Assembly: GCF_034932065.1 (NCBI RefSeq)
Contig: NZ_JAYGHP010000003.1
Span: forward strand, 310,001 to 374,000
DNA: 64,000 nt
Source: Crocosphaera sp. UHCC 0190
GTDB taxonomy: Bacteria; Cyanobacteriota; Cyanobacteriia; Cyanobacteriales; Microcystaceae
Direction of reading: 5' to 3'
Shown here: piece by piece, positions 17,231 to 26,873 of the stretch
Layout of the letters: every line of letters starts with the position of its first letter
Numbering within the stretch: position 1 is the first letter of the stretch
Program-made: the position numbers and the translations under genes
The notes under the pieces: model-generated
The model's database searches: none
What the model was told of the DNA's origin: nothing
Seen by the model: the letters and a program-made list of their open reading frames with translations, nothing else

Positions 17231-19177
17231 ATGAGTAGTGATAATTTTGTCAACATCTCTGGTGGTAAGGTTCAGGGGTTTATCCAGGAAAATAATGGAA
17301 CTGTCACTCAAAACTTCATATATCAAGTATCTGAGTTGATTAGTGGGCCAACATCCGATACAGGGCAATCCTTAACTCAGGTGGAATACCGCCAGAGGAC
17401 TGTTTTACTCAGTAAGGTCAAAGAATATTGGATTGAAGGGGTTTTAAACAAGTCATTGCATACCAAGGCAATGATTGAACTCGGTTTGGAAAAGCGAACC
17501 GATGCAGTAGAACGTCCATTTAGTGGCTTCGAGGAACTGCCAGAAGCGTCTAGGCAAATTTTGCCCACAGGAACAGACGCAACTGATGTCTTCCATCAAA
17601 TAGGAGAAGGTCGGACTCTGTTGATTTTGGGGGAACCAGGGGCAGGGAAAACCATAACTCTCCTGAAACTAGCACAGAATTTGATTACTCGTGCTGAAAC
17701 GGATTTGAGTCGTCTGATTCCAGTGGTGTTTAATTTATCTTCTTGGGGAAGTAAGCAACAAACCATAGCGGATTGGCTTGTAGAGGAACTTTCGAGCAAA
17801 TACCAAGTTCCCAAAGCACTGGGTAAAGACTGGGTTGAAAATCAACAACTGATATTGTTACTAGATGGTTTAGACGAGGTAAAGGCTAATCGACGAGAAG
17901 CTTGTGTCGAAGCTATCAACCAATTTACGCAAAAGTATGGACAGACTGAAATGGTGGTCTGTAGTCGCATTGCAGATTATGAAATCCTTTCTAACCGTCT
18001 GCAATTGCGAGGCGCAATCTATATTCGCTCTTTGACTCCTGAGCAAGTTAACCAATATTTGGATAGTGCTGGTGAACAATTAGAAGCAGTCAAGACCCTA
18101 CTAACCGAAGATACCGAACTGCAAGAACTAGCGAAATCCCCGCTTACCCTTAATATTATTACCCTAGCCTATCACAGCAAAAGCTTAGAAGAACTACCTC
18201 AAACAGGCTCTTTAGAAGTACGCCGTCAACACCTGTTCAATGCTTATATTGAGCGAATGTTTAAGCGTAAGAGAACTAATCAAAAATACCCAAAACAGCG
18301 GACGATACAATGGTTAACTTGGCTGGCGCAACGAATGTCTCAAGTCTCTCAATCTGTTTTTTTAATTGAGCAAATGCAGCCGACTTGGTTACAGAGTAAT
18401 GTTCAAAATATACTTTACCGATTTGGAACTATTTTGATGGGGATAGTGGTTATTGGATTGATCTTGTCTTTCGGTAGGGCTTTAGATTTAGATAATAAAA
18501 AAATCAATCATTTCAATGTATTAATATTGAATTCCTTTGCCTGGGGCCTAGTTTTATTCGGGTATTTCGGATGGGGAAAATCAGAAATAAAAACGTTTGA
18601 AACCTTGACATGGCCTTGGAAAAAAACAAGAAAAGATCTCCTTGAGGGCTTAAGACAAGGACTGATTTGGAGCGTAGTTTTATCCCCATTTGCGACAGCA
18701 TGGTGTCTTCTAACCTGTATGGACGGACCTACTGCACAAAACATAATTGCTAGTTTAGTTTTAGGATTAATTTTAGGTCTGATTATAGGGTTAATTCATG
18801 GGTTGAAAGGCTCAGAAATAGAGACAAAAACTATCCCCAACCAAGGCATTTGGAGATCGGCTGGTAATTCAGTTATCATCGTATTCGTTTGTTGGGTGAT
18901 TTTAAGCCTGATTATTCTTAATTTTTTTCCTCCAGGCGTAAAATCTAATACTTCTATAATAACTTGGGGATTAATTTTAGGGCTACTTTTCGGAGGTGGA
19001 ATAGCCGTTATCCAACACTTCAGCTTACGACTTATCCTCTGGATTAAAGGTTTTATTCCTATTAATTTACCTCATTTCCTTAACTACGCTAATGAGCGCA
19101 TTTTTCTGCAAAAAGTTGGGGGTGGTTACATCTTTGTCCATCGGATGTTGCTAGAACATTTTGCCCGCATGGAGTAA
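17231..19177 (+). CDS. NACHT-domain NTPase (NLR-like) with N-terminal amyloid motif and C-terminal membrane segments
   Basis: A 648-residue STAND ATPase. Residues 8-29 repeat the ISGGxVQG...NxGTxTQNF motif of the preceding gene. The NACHT domain follows: Walker A GEPGAGKT at 134-141, Walker B ILLLDGLDEVKANRR from about residue 207, then VCSRIADYEIL and LTPEQVNQYLDSAG, and the NACHT-associated SPLTLNIITLAYHS. From about residue 395 to 600 there are six or so hydrophobic segments rich in Leu, Ile and Gly, such as GLILGLIIGLIHGLKG. The protein ends YIFVHRMLLEHFARME, a tail often seen in cyanobacterial NACHT proteins. It would sense a threat and seed the effector's amyloid. No WD40 or TPR sensor is present, so the membrane part may be the sensor. 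Confidence 0.85.
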   Translation: MSSDNFVNISGGKVQGFIQENNGTVTQNFIYQVSELISGPTSDTGQSLTQVEYRQRTVLLSKVKEYWIEGVLNKSLHTKAMIELGLEKRTDAVERPFSGFEELPEASRQILPTGTDATDVFHQIGEGRTLLILGEPGAGKTITLLKLAQNLITRAETDLSRLIPVVFNLSSWGSKQQTIADWLVEELSSKYQVPKALGKDWVENQQLILLLDGLDEVKANRREACVEAINQFTQKYGQTEMVVCSRIADYEILSNRLQLRGAIYIRSLTPEQVNQYLDSAGEQLEAVKTLLTEDTELQELAKSPLTLNIITLAYHSKSLEELPQTGSLEVRRQHLFNAYIERMFKRKRTNQKYPKQRTIQWLTWLAQRMSQVSQSVFLIEQMQPTWLQSNVQNILYRFGTILMGIVVIGLILSFGRALDLDNKKINHFNVLILNSFAWGLVLFGYFGWGKSEIKTFETLTWPWKKTRKDLLEGLRQGLIWSVVLSPFATAWCLLTCMDGPTAQNIIASLVLGLILGLIIGLIHGLKGSEIETKTIPNQGIWRSAGNSVIIVFVCWVILSLIILNFFPPGVKSNTSIITWGLILGLLFGGGIAVIQHFSLRLILWIKGFIPINLPHFLNYANERIFLQKVGGGYIFVHRMLLEHFARME

Positions 19178-19202
19178 GATTTAATAATGGTGGGTGATTG
19201 CT

Positions 19203-19516
19203 TCAATTACCATAAAAATCTTCATCTAATAACTGTTCTACCGTAAAAGGACAATCAAGGGGATACTCATTTATTAAGGGTTTACGAATGCCAAAACTTG
19301 CCTTTTGTCCTTCTTTAATCGCTAATTTTCTCCATCATTATATGCCTTACTTAAGGCTTCATCTAAATAACTTTTAAAAGAAGGATTTGCTAATAAATCT
19401 TGTTGCACCCTAAAACGATTTTCTGTGATTGAACTATACCAACTTGCTTTCATAGAATCAGGGGCATCTTTTTGAAAAATTAATTTAAGTACATGAGCTA
19501 TTAAAATCCTGTTCAT
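19203..19516 (-). pseudogene. DUF29 family remnant, 5'-truncated and frameshifted
   Basis: Frame one, from 19516, reads MNRILIAHVLKLIFQKDAPD and on through SWYSSITENRFRVQQDLLANPSFKSYL to AYNDGEN-stop at 19322. In another frame the reading continues KLAIKEGQKASFGIRKPL, then YPLDCPFTVEQLLDEDFYGN-stop at 19203. The latter is the usual DUF29 C-terminus. Joining the two needs one frameshift near 19326-19330. The normal DUF29 N-terminus, upstream of the LIAHLLK helix, is missing. It is therefore a decayed copy of this small, function-unknown cyanobacterial family. No other gene is visible between 19178 and 19689; the remaining 170 bases to the right are AT-rich and unassigned. Confidence 0.75.
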
Positions 19517-19689
19517 ATAATTGTTTCATGATATTCTCTTGTTTTAAAGACTTAATTTATCATAGCATTTCTAACTTCAAAATCAGGTGTTCTTCCGATG
19601 AAGAACACCCTATAATAGTTGGTACTGCAATGTATTCGATTTTAGTAAAATTGACAACTCAAAAACCCAGTTTTAGGTAACAACTAATA

Positions 19690-19887
19690 CTAACTCATGG
19701 TAGCACCAGAGCGATCATAGGAAGTCCGAAAACTTGACTGAGGTTTTCCTTGAATCGTTGTCCAATAATCTTTTTCCACATCCACACCAATTTCAGACGC
19801 AGCACGTTCTAACATCGACTGCTGACGATTTTTAATCATTTGGTGGTGACGCATCATTAAAGCTCTTGCTTGTTGTTGAGTAGACAT
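19690..19887 (-). CDS. Small conserved-looking hypothetical protein
   Basis: A 65-residue protein starting MSTQQQARALMMRHHQMIKNRQQS, strongly helical and basic at first, then acidic (ERAASEIGVDVEKDYW) and ending in a polar tail. I recognise no domain. The sharp composition and an upstream AGACTCAGAT-like leader followed by an AT-rich promoter region make it a plausible gene. It is divergent from der by about 240 bases, a gap that contains no other frame I can support. It is not obviously part of an operon. Confidence 0.55.
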   Translation of the reverse strand: MSTQQQARALMMRHHQMIKNRQQSMLERAASEIGVDVEKDYWTTIQGKPQSSFRTSYDRSGATMS

Positions 19888-20126
19888 AATCTGAGTCTCC
19901 GATTGCTTATGGTGGTTTTTTATGTGGTTTGTTTTACCCTCAATACTATATATAACATGAAATTCTGTAGCAAATGTTACAGAAAACTGAATAAATTATA
20001 AAACTTAACAAATATTTCGGGATCACTTCCAGGTCAGGGATCAATGAAACCATTATCAAAAAAAATCGTTATGATAGAAGATCAAGCAAAATTATCTCTC
20101 TTCAAACTTATATAGAGTTAAATCTT

Positions 20127-21485
20127 ATGCCATTACCTATTGTTGCCATTATTGGGCGGCCCAACGTCGGTAAATCGACTTTGGTTAACCGTTTAGCTAA
20201 AGACCAACAGGCGATCGTCCATGATGAACCAGGAATCACCCGCGATCGCACTTATCGGCCGGCATTTTGGGGCGATCGAGACTTCCAAGTAGTAGACACA
20301 GGGGGATTAGTCTTTGATGATGATACAGAGTTTCTCCCCCTGATTCGGGAACAGGCCATGGCCGCATTAAATGAAGCTAGTGCCGCTATTTTTGTTGTAG
20401 ACGGACAGACTGGGCCCACTGCTGGAGATTACGAAATTACGGACTGGTTACGGCAGCAAAAAGTTCCTGTATTATTAGCAGTAAATAAATGTGAATCTCC
20501 CGAACAAGGATTAATCCAAGCGGCACAATTTTGGGAATTAGGGTTAGGGGAACCTTATGCAGTTTCCGGCATTCATGGTAACGGAACAGGGGAACTTTTA
20601 GATGAATTAATTACCCATTTACCCTCTCCTGAAGAACTCCCAGATTATGAGGAAATTAATGTGGCGATTATTGGTCGTCCTAATGTGGGCAAATCGAGCC
20701 TTTTGAATGCCTTTTTAGGAGAAAATAGAGCCATTGTTAGCCCCATTTCTGGGACAACTAGGGATGCTATTGATACGGTGGTTGAACGGGGTGAAAAAAC
20801 CTATCGATTGATTGATACTGCCGGAATTAGGCGCAAGAAAAATGTGGAGTACGGGGCAGAATTTTTCAGTATTAATCGAGCATTTAAAGCCATTCGTCGG
20901 TCAGATGTGGTGTTATTAGTAATTGATGCTATTGATGGAGTAACTGAGCAAGATCTTAAATTAGCTGATAGGGTTATTGATGAGGGAAGGGCGGCAATTA
21001 TTGTTATCAATAAATGGGATGCAGTAGATAAAGATTCTTACACCATTTATGATTATCAAAAAACGGTTTTGTCTCGTCTTTATTTTATGGAATGGGCCGA
21101 GATGATTTTTGTGAGTGCGATGACAGGACAACGGGTTGAGAAAATTTTCAATTGTGTTGATACTGCGGTTACAGAACATCGTCGCCGTGTGACCACTTCT
21201 GTAATTAATGAAGTCTTACAAGAAGCTGCTAAATGGCATTCTCCCCCTACGACAAGACAGGGAAAACAGGGTAAAATTTATTATGGAACCCAGGTTTCTA
21301 GTCAACCCCCAACTATTGCTTTATTTGTTAATGATCCGAAGCGTTTTAATGATAATTATCGACGCTATATTGAGGGTCAATTTCGTCAACAAATTGGCTT
21401 TCCTGGAACTCCAATTCGTTTTTTATGGCGAGGTAAAAAGGTTCGTGATCTTGAACAAACGGTGAATCGTGCAACTAAAGTTTGA
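20127..21485 (+). CDS. der: Ribosome-associated GTPase Der (EngA)
   Basis: Der is an essential tandem-GTPase that assists 50S subunit assembly. The 452-residue protein contains two G domains, each with GRPNVGKS (residues 10-17 and about 182-189). DxxG-type DTGG and DTAG switches and NKCE/NKWD base-recognition motifs ([12 protein letters not shown] near 297) are present. The C-terminal KH-like domain runs from about 350 ([31 protein letters not shown]) and ends [12 protein letters not shown], as in other Der proteins. It is followed by a 60-bp repeat and a convergent Uma2 gene. Confidence 0.97.
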   Translation: MPLPIVAIIGRPNVGKSTLVNRLAKDQQAIVHDEPGITRDRTYRPAFWGDRDFQVVDTGGLVFDDDTEFLPLIREQAMAALNEASAAIFVVDGQTGPTAGDYEITDWLRQQKVPVLLAVNKCESPEQGLIQAAQFWELGLGEPYAVSGIHGNGTGELLDELITHLPSPEELPDYEEINVAIIGRPNVGKSSLLNAFLGENRAIVSPISGTTRDAIDTVVERGEKTYRLIDTAGIRRKKNVEYGAEFFSINRAFKAIRRSDVVLLVIDAIDGVTEQDLKLADRVIDEGRAAIIVINKWDAVDKDSYTIYDYQKTVLSRLYFMEWAEMIFVSAMTGQRVEKIFNCVDTAVTEHRRRVTTSVINEVLQEAAKWHSPPTTRQGKQGKIYYGTQVSSQPPTIALFVNDPKRFNDNYRRYIEGQFRQQIGFPGTPIRFLWRGKKVRDLEQTVNRATKV

Positions 21486-21508
21486 TTCCCTATAAAATCA
21501 TTAGGTAT

Positions 21509-21568
21509 GGCGGGTTTATTCAACTTATTTGTGGAAACTATAAGCTGCTTTTAACAACCCGTCCCTAC
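21509..21568. repeat. 60-bp MITE-like element, copy 1
   Basis: Begins GGCGGGTTTATT and ends AACCCGTCCCTAC, giving imperfect terminal inverted repeats. A related 59-bp copy lies at 36057-36115. It sits between the convergent der and Uma2 genes and may act as a terminator for both. Confidence 0.55.
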
Positions 21569-21610
21569 AAATTTTTGCGGATTTATTTTGTTCTACCATT
21601 TGCTTAAAGT

Positions 21611-22186
21611 TCAGGAAACAGACTGAAAGGTAATATCTTCATAAATTTCTGAAACTAAGCACGAAAAGTTAATAGTCTTTAAAATCAAGGGATCATTTTC
21701 ATCATGAGAGGATAACATCCATTGTCCCTGTTCATTTATTAAAAAAGTGTCAATTCGTTTGGTTTTTTGACTAATTAAAACATATTCTTGTAAAGATTGT
21801 AATTGACGATAATCTGCAAATTTATCTCCTCTATCAAAGGCTTCTGTACTGTCAGATAAAACTTCAATAATTAAACAAGGATAACAGATATATTGGGTTA
21901 AATTTCGATCTCTTTCATCACAACTGACTGTAATATCAGGATAATAATAAGTATTCAGAGGGTCAATTCTGACCTTTGTATCAGAAATATACGTTAAACA
22001 TCCTTTTCCCCGTAAATGATTTCTTAAAAGGGTTGCCATATTGACAGTAATTAAAACATGATTATTACTTGCACCTGCCATTGCATAGATTTCTCCTTGT
22101 CGATATTCGTGTTTAATATCGCTTTTTTCTTCAAAGGAAAGATATTCATCAGGTGTTAGATTAAGGTTATCAGAATTAGCAATCAT
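21611..22186 (-). CDS. Uma2 family (DUF820) PD-(D/E)XK nuclease-like protein
   Basis: A 191-residue Uma2 protein, the second in the window. It begins with the standard LNLTPDEYLSFEEKSDIKHEYRQGEIYAMAGAS, followed by VRIDPLNTYYYPDITVSCDERD (the predicted metal-binding aspartate in PDI). LIIEVLSDSTEAFDRGDKFADYRQL comes next, with the E and K of the nuclease fold, then LQEYVLIS. All family motifs are kept, so it should be folded and possibly active. Its physiological role is unknown. It is convergent with der and lies upstream of the cbiG-cobJ fusion on the same strand, 41 bases away, without evident functional relation. Confidence 0.88.
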   Translation of the reverse strand: MIANSDNLNLTPDEYLSFEEKSDIKHEYRQGEIYAMAGASNNHVLITVNMATLLRNHLRGKGCLTYISDTKVRIDPLNTYYYPDITVSCDERDRNLTQYICYPCLIIEVLSDSTEAFDRGDKFADYRQLQSLQEYVLISQKTKRIDTFLINEQGQWMLSSHDENDPLILKTINFSCLVSEIYEDITFQSVS

Positions 22187-22227
22187 ACTGTATGCTTAGT
22201 GTTGAAACGATATGAGTAAAAAACGGA

Positions 22228-24087
22228 TTAGCTTAAATATCCCCTTGGTGTAATCATCCAATTTTGATAATGAAGAGTGCTACTATTTCCAATCAAAACA
22301 GTAGTTAACATATCAATAGAATAATTCAACATTTCTGCTAAATTAGTCAAGGTAATTTCTTCATCTTGACGATAAGCACAACGAACTAAAGCTACGGGAG
22401 TTTGGGGATCACGATAGTTTAAAAAGATAGTTTGAGTAGTAATAATTTGTTGGGTTCTAGTTTGCGATCGCGGATTATAAATAGCGGTAACAAAATCCGC
22501 CTTTGCTGCTGCTTCCAATCGCTTTTCTATGACTTCCCAAGGCGTTAATAAATCACTTAAACTAATGGCACAAAAATCGTGCATCAAAGGAGTTCCTACC
22601 CTAGCTGCTGCTGCTTGTAAGGCAGTAATTCCAGGAAACACTTCAATACTAGGATTCTTACCATCCCATCCTTGAATTTGTAACTCTTCTAAGACTAATC
22701 CTGCCATTCCATAAATACCACAATCTCCTGATGAAATTACGGTAACTGTTAACCCCCATCTTGCTAATTCTATGGCTCGTTGGGCGCGTTTTCTTTCTTG
22801 GGTAATGGGTAAAGATTCAACAATTTGCCCTGATCTTTGTAAGGATTTAATTAAGTCTACATACAAAGAATAACCAATAATCGCATCTGCTTGGGTAATG
22901 GCAGTTTTAGCAGCAGGAGTAATTTGATCTAAACTCCCTGGCCCCATTCCTACTAAATATAATTGTCCCTTTCTTCCCGTATATTCTAAACTGCTTTGAG
23001 CAATGGCAATGGTAACAGCTTCATTATCAGATTTAATGATTTGTTTCGGAACAATAAGAGAAGAATTATGATTATTTAACCAAGAATTAGCCCCATAAAT
23101 AGCAGAAGCTTCTGCCACACTAGCAGTCCCCACTTCTTGCTTAACAATATCCGAAGGGTTAGGAACATTGACACTGTTTAAAACATCAGCAGGATAGGTC
23201 AATAAAGGTAATTCTTTATCCTGACAATATTGAACAATTCCCACCTCATCTGCTTTAAGATCAATCGTGGCAAGTGCGGCGATCGCTTCTGTCGCTAAAT
23301 GATAGCTTTGACAAACCTCATCAATAGCTGTTTCAATCAATTGTTGAGAAGTTCCCCGAATGCACCCAATACCCACCCATAAGACACGGGGATACCATTG
23401 CACCTTGGCCAGAGCCGACTCATCAGCAAAACGGCGTTTAGTTGGACTGATCCAAATCCGAGCTTCTGGGGCAATATTTTCATCAATTTCAGGGAGCCCG
23501 AAATAGAAAGGATGATTTTGAGGTAAATGGTCTTGCCATAAGGTAGAACCCCCTTCTTGTATCACCTGAACCTTTTTTTGACAGGCAATAGCATGACTGA
23601 CCCCTGTCCAATCTCCTGGCCCTTTACGCCAGCCAAAAGGTAGCCCTAGAATATCAATACCAGGCAAACTTAAACTGTGAGATGCTCCTGTAATAATGGG
23701 GGTTGCATTGAGTTGTTGGGCAATTAATTGAGTTAAGGAATCAGCCCCTCCCTGATGGCCACCAGATAAACTAATCACATATTGACCTTGAGGATCAATG
23801 ACAATAATTGCCGGATCAGAGGCTTTATCCTGCAATAAAGGGGCAATCAAACGAACAACCGCCCCCGTTGCCAAACAAAAGATCAAAGCGCGGTTTTCTG
23901 ACCAAATTGCAGCAATATGATCTTTCAGGGAACCTTGATACGCGAAAATCGTCTGATCATTTAAAGCCAAGGAATCAGGGCCATAAAGAGTAGCCCCCAT
24001 TGGTTGACAAAGGGGCTGTAACAACTGAACACCTTGGGGAGTAACAGCGATCGCCCCAATGGGATAAAAAGCATCAAAAAGAGACAT
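22228..24087 (-). CDS. Cobalamin biosynthesis fusion: CbiG + precorrin-3B C17-methyltransferase CobJ
   Basis: A 619-residue fusion. Residues 1 to about 340 are CbiG-like: the N-terminal IAVTPQGVQLLQPL, then FCLATGAVVRLIAPLLQDKASDPAIIVIDPQGQYVISLSGGHQGG, and VLWVGIGCIRGTS opening the C-terminal CbiG domain. From about 370 the SAM-dependent CobJ/CbiH domain starts with LYLVGMGPGSLDQITP, followed by GDCGIYGMAGLVLEE and FPGITALQAAAARVGTPLMHDF. CobJ and CbiG together catalyse ring contraction in the corrin pathway, so the fusion joins neighbouring steps. Such CbiG-CobJ fusions are familiar in cyanobacteria. No cobalamin riboswitch was seen upstream. Confidence 0.93.
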   Translation of the reverse strand: MSLFDAFYPIGAIAVTPQGVQLLQPLCQPMGATLYGPDSLALNDQTIFAYQGSLKDHIAAIWSENRALIFCLATGAVVRLIAPLLQDKASDPAIIVIDPQGQYVISLSGGHQGGADSLTQLIAQQLNATPIITGASHSLSLPGIDILGLPFGWRKGPGDWTGVSHAIACQKKVQVIQEGGSTLWQDHLPQNHPFYFGLPEIDENIAPEARIWISPTKRRFADESALAKVQWYPRVLWVGIGCIRGTSQQLIETAIDEVCQSYHLATEAIAALATIDLKADEVGIVQYCQDKELPLLTYPADVLNSVNVPNPSDIVKQEVGTASVAEASAIYGANSWLNNHNSSLIVPKQIIKSDNEAVTIAIAQSSLEYTGRKGQLYLVGMGPGSLDQITPAAKTAITQADAIIGYSLYVDLIKSLQRSGQIVESLPITQERKRAQRAIELARWGLTVTVISSGDCGIYGMAGLVLEELQIQGWDGKNPSIEVFPGITALQAAAARVGTPLMHDFCAISLSDLLTPWEVIEKRLEAAAKADFVTAIYNPRSQTRTQQIITTQTIFLNYRDPQTPVALVRCAYRQDEEITLTNLAEMLNYSIDMLTTVLIGNSSTLHYQNWMITPRGYLS

Positions 24088-24125
24088 CTATAGCACTGCT
24101 GACTTTTGACTTTGGGGAAAGGATA

Positions 24126-26045
24126 TTAATTGCTTCTTGGCTCAGCATAATTGGTTTCCATCAGTGGGTTAACCTCACTAGAAGGAGATGGGTGAATTGA
24201 CGGTGGGCTAGGGGGTTGTAATAGTTTCTTCCAAATCTCAAGCTGAGCTTGGGCCGAACTATAGGCTGCACTATCCCCAGGAATCATTTTAGCCAAATCA
24301 ATCGCCTGTAGTAATAAAGAACGATTTGCCATGTCTTGGGCCATAGATAATAGTTGATAACTCCAACGGTTAAGGGCCTGTTGTCCTTGAGAACTCACAT
24401 CCGTTGAAGAGGGAATTTTCCGCACCACAGAAATGGCTGACACCAAGGCTTGAGGGGTTTTTCCTTGGGCGATCAAATAGGCTTCTTGGAGATCTCGTTG
24501 AGCGCGAGTTTCTTTGCGCCATTGGTCGATCTTAGTTTGAGCTTCCGTATAAAGTACCCGGCCTCGGTTAATTCGTTGCGCCGCTTGAATAGCTGCGTCA
24601 TACTCTCCCACGTTACCCAAGGAGTTAGCCTGATCAAGAATTGGTTGATCTTCTTGACGTTGAATACTAGCCCGCCAACGTTGAATATCTTCTTGCGCTT
24701 CACCCGAAAGAGCGCGGTTGGGCCCAATTAATTGGGCTTGGTTAATGGCTTGTCGTAATTCAGAAACATCACCCCCCCTGGCTAAATCTCGCGCCTGATC
24801 TAAAATGGGTTGGTCTTCCGTCAGTTGAATGGTATTTGTCCATTGTCCAATTTCCTGACGAGCTTCTTGATAGCGGGGGTTATTGGATGGAATTAACTCC
24901 GCCGAGGCGATCGCCGCATTAAGATCATCAATACTGCCCCCTGTGGCTAAATTTCGGGCTTCTTGGAGATGGGCCACATCTTCAATTTCCAGTTTCCAAC
25001 GGCCGATCAAATCTTGGGCTTTTTGATGGAGGGGACGATCTGCCTTAATTTCTTGAACCGCCGTAATGGCCACTTGTAAACTGTCTGTGGTTCCGGTTTG
25101 CGCGTCCATTCCTGCACTGGCAAAGATTTTCCAGTCACTGATTTCCTCTTGTAAGGGGAGGCTATCAGGGAGACGGTTAACCACATCTGACAGGGTGTCC
25201 CAACGGCGATCATCAATTAATTCATCTACATAATCGACTATTTTCTCTTTGGCACTTGCGATCAACTTTTGAGCTTCTTGATGAGCGTAACTTGTTTGAG
25301 GAATTTTTTCGGCATCAGCGATCGCCTTTAACCAATTATCGAGTCCTCCCCGACGTAAAATTTGATAAGCACTATCGAGTTGACTGCTATCTTCTTGGGC
25401 TAATTGGATCTGTTTCACCGTTTCATCATATTTGGTGCTGGCCCAGTATTTATTCGACAAGCTGAGGAGTTTTACGGCTTCTCTAAAGGCCAGATTCCAA
25501 TTAGACTCCCGCAGTTCCTTTTCCACTTGAGCAAAAATATCTTCTCCCTCACGCCAAACGCTGCGCCACTTTTCGATTCGTTCCTCTACCACCTGATACA
25601 CTTGAACGTAATCGGGTATACGACGGGCAGTTTTGATGGCAGCTTCTAGTTTTCCTTTTTGAAATTCTTCTTCAGCCATATCTAGAATGGCCACGGCCCA
25701 TTCTTCGACATTGCGGTTAATTTCTTTGCGTAGGGGATGATCTTCCGGTAAAGCCTCAACTAAATTAATGGCTCTCAGGTAACTATCTACCGTCCCTTGC
25801 TCTGCTTCCATTTGAGCGCAATAAATCCGCATGGAGGCTGAGGCGATCGGCCAAAATATTCGTACACATTGGGGAGATTTTGGCAGTTTTAGCAACATTG
25901 ATGTGGCGGTAAAGCCCACAGTTCCCGATACAAGAATTAGACCGATAGCCCACATCTGCCAAGAGATTTGACCGGCTGAGAGGTAAATCTTCTGTAGAAA
26001 GTCTAGCTTAGAGGTTGGAGCCGATTGATTGGTTGAGTGATCCAT
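24126..26045 (-). CDS. Helical-repeat membrane protein of unknown function
   Basis: A 639-residue protein with one transmembrane segment (QMWAIGLILVSGTVGFTATSMLL, about residues 30-52). A long helical region follows, made of at least seven repeats of the form I-P-x4-Y-x2-A-Q-x2-I-x2-W. Examples are IPSNNPRYQEARQEIGQW, INRGRVLYTEAQTKIDQW and IPGDSAAYSSAQAQLEIW. The repeats have a period near 60-70 residues. They resemble TPR-like solenoids but are not canonical TPRs. The C-terminus is proline and serine rich. Such proteins are often labelled chromosome segregation ATPase, but I see no Walker motifs. It follows 80 bases after a divergent lipoprotein gene. Confidence 0.75.
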   Translation of the reverse strand: MDHSTNQSAPTSKLDFLQKIYLSAGQISWQMWAIGLILVSGTVGFTATSMLLKLPKSPQCVRIFWPIASASMRIYCAQMEAEQGTVDSYLRAINLVEALPEDHPLRKEINRNVEEWAVAILDMAEEEFQKGKLEAAIKTARRIPDYVQVYQVVEERIEKWRSVWREGEDIFAQVEKELRESNWNLAFREAVKLLSLSNKYWASTKYDETVKQIQLAQEDSSQLDSAYQILRRGGLDNWLKAIADAEKIPQTSYAHQEAQKLIASAKEKIVDYVDELIDDRRWDTLSDVVNRLPDSLPLQEEISDWKIFASAGMDAQTGTTDSLQVAITAVQEIKADRPLHQKAQDLIGRWKLEIEDVAHLQEARNLATGGSIDDLNAAIASAELIPSNNPRYQEARQEIGQWTNTIQLTEDQPILDQARDLARGGDVSELRQAINQAQLIGPNRALSGEAQEDIQRWRASIQRQEDQPILDQANSLGNVGEYDAAIQAAQRINRGRVLYTEAQTKIDQWRKETRAQRDLQEAYLIAQGKTPQALVSAISVVRKIPSSTDVSSQGQQALNRWSYQLLSMAQDMANRSLLLQAIDLAKMIPGDSAAYSSAQAQLEIWKKLLQPPSPPSIHPSPSSEVNPLMETNYAEPRSN

Positions 26046-26178
26046 AATGTTAGAGACTCCATAAGTCTCAGTTCCTCATCATCCACACAGGTTTTCAATG
26101 TTCCCGATGATGATTATGCCTAATTTTTGTTAATGACGCAAATTCAACGGGATCATTTAAGCATAATGTAGCGTAAAA

Positions 26179-26751
26179 ATGAAGAAAAAAGTTTTGACCT
26201 TTGAGAAACAATGGCATTTTTTAGTGAATTGGGCGATCGCCATCATTATTTTGACATCCTGCTCACCCCAACCTCTATCCCCTAGGCCGCAAGCTCCGAC
26301 AAATCCTACCGCCCAACTTAAAGCCGTCACGGTAGATAAAATCAAAATTATCCAGGGGCAAACTATTTATGTCCCTATCTACTCCCATATCTATCACATC
26401 AATCGTCAGGATAATGTCATCAATTTAGCCGCTACTCTCAGTATTCGCAATACAGATCGGCTTAACCCCATTATTATTAAAGCGATAAGTTATTACGACA
26501 CTAATGGTCAATTAATTAAGCAGTATCTAGAGAATCCTGTGGAATTGAAGTCTTTGGCATCTACAGAGGTTTTTATTGCTGGAAATGATGTTACTGGTGG
26601 TTCAGGGGCAAATTTTATCGTTGAATGGGTGGCGCAAAACAGGGTATCTGAACCTATCATCGAAGCAGTAATGATTAGTACGGCCTCGGCTCAGGGGATT
26701 TCTTTTATTAGTCCTGGTAGAGTGCTTAAGCAATATGTTCAGGAAAAGTGA
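26179..26751 (+). CDS. DUF3124 lipoprotein
   Basis: A 190-residue exported protein. The N-terminal signal ends in the lipobox LTSC (about residues 24-28, followed by SPQPLSPRPQAP), so it should be lipid-anchored. The mature part is a single DUF3124 domain: QTIYVPIYSHIYHINRQDNVINLAATLSIRNTDRLNPIIIKAISYYD, then VELKSLASTEVFIAGNDVTGGSGANFIVEW. The function is unknown; the beta-sandwich character is inferred from the alternating hydrophobic pattern. It diverges from the helical-repeat protein and lies 120 bases upstream of menD. The promoter of menD appears to be separate, as an AT-rich stretch separates them. Confidence 0.88.
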   Translation: MKKKVLTFEKQWHFLVNWAIAIIILTSCSPQPLSPRPQAPTNPTAQLKAVTVDKIKIIQGQTIYVPIYSHIYHINRQDNVINLAATLSIRNTDRLNPIIIKAISYYDTNGQLIKQYLENPVELKSLASTEVFIAGNDVTGGSGANFIVEWVAQNRVSEPIIEAVMISTASAQGISFISPGRVLKQYVQEK

Positions 26752-26873
26752 TCATTTTCTTATGTTAAAATTGTTACTCCGAGTGGACTCTTTTAACAAC
26801 AATGACAGAGCTAATTTGTAAATATTAACATAGACGTTATATAATGGTATATTGTTAGGATAAAACTGAAAGA

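Noticed and set aside
22189-24126. Search for a cobalamin riboswitch upstream of the cbiG-cobJ fusion
   Set aside because: The upstream gap is only 38 bases and has no B12-box-like sequence.
24126-26045. Annotation as a chromosome segregation ATPase
   Set aside because: No Walker A or B motif is present; the label would rest only on helical content.
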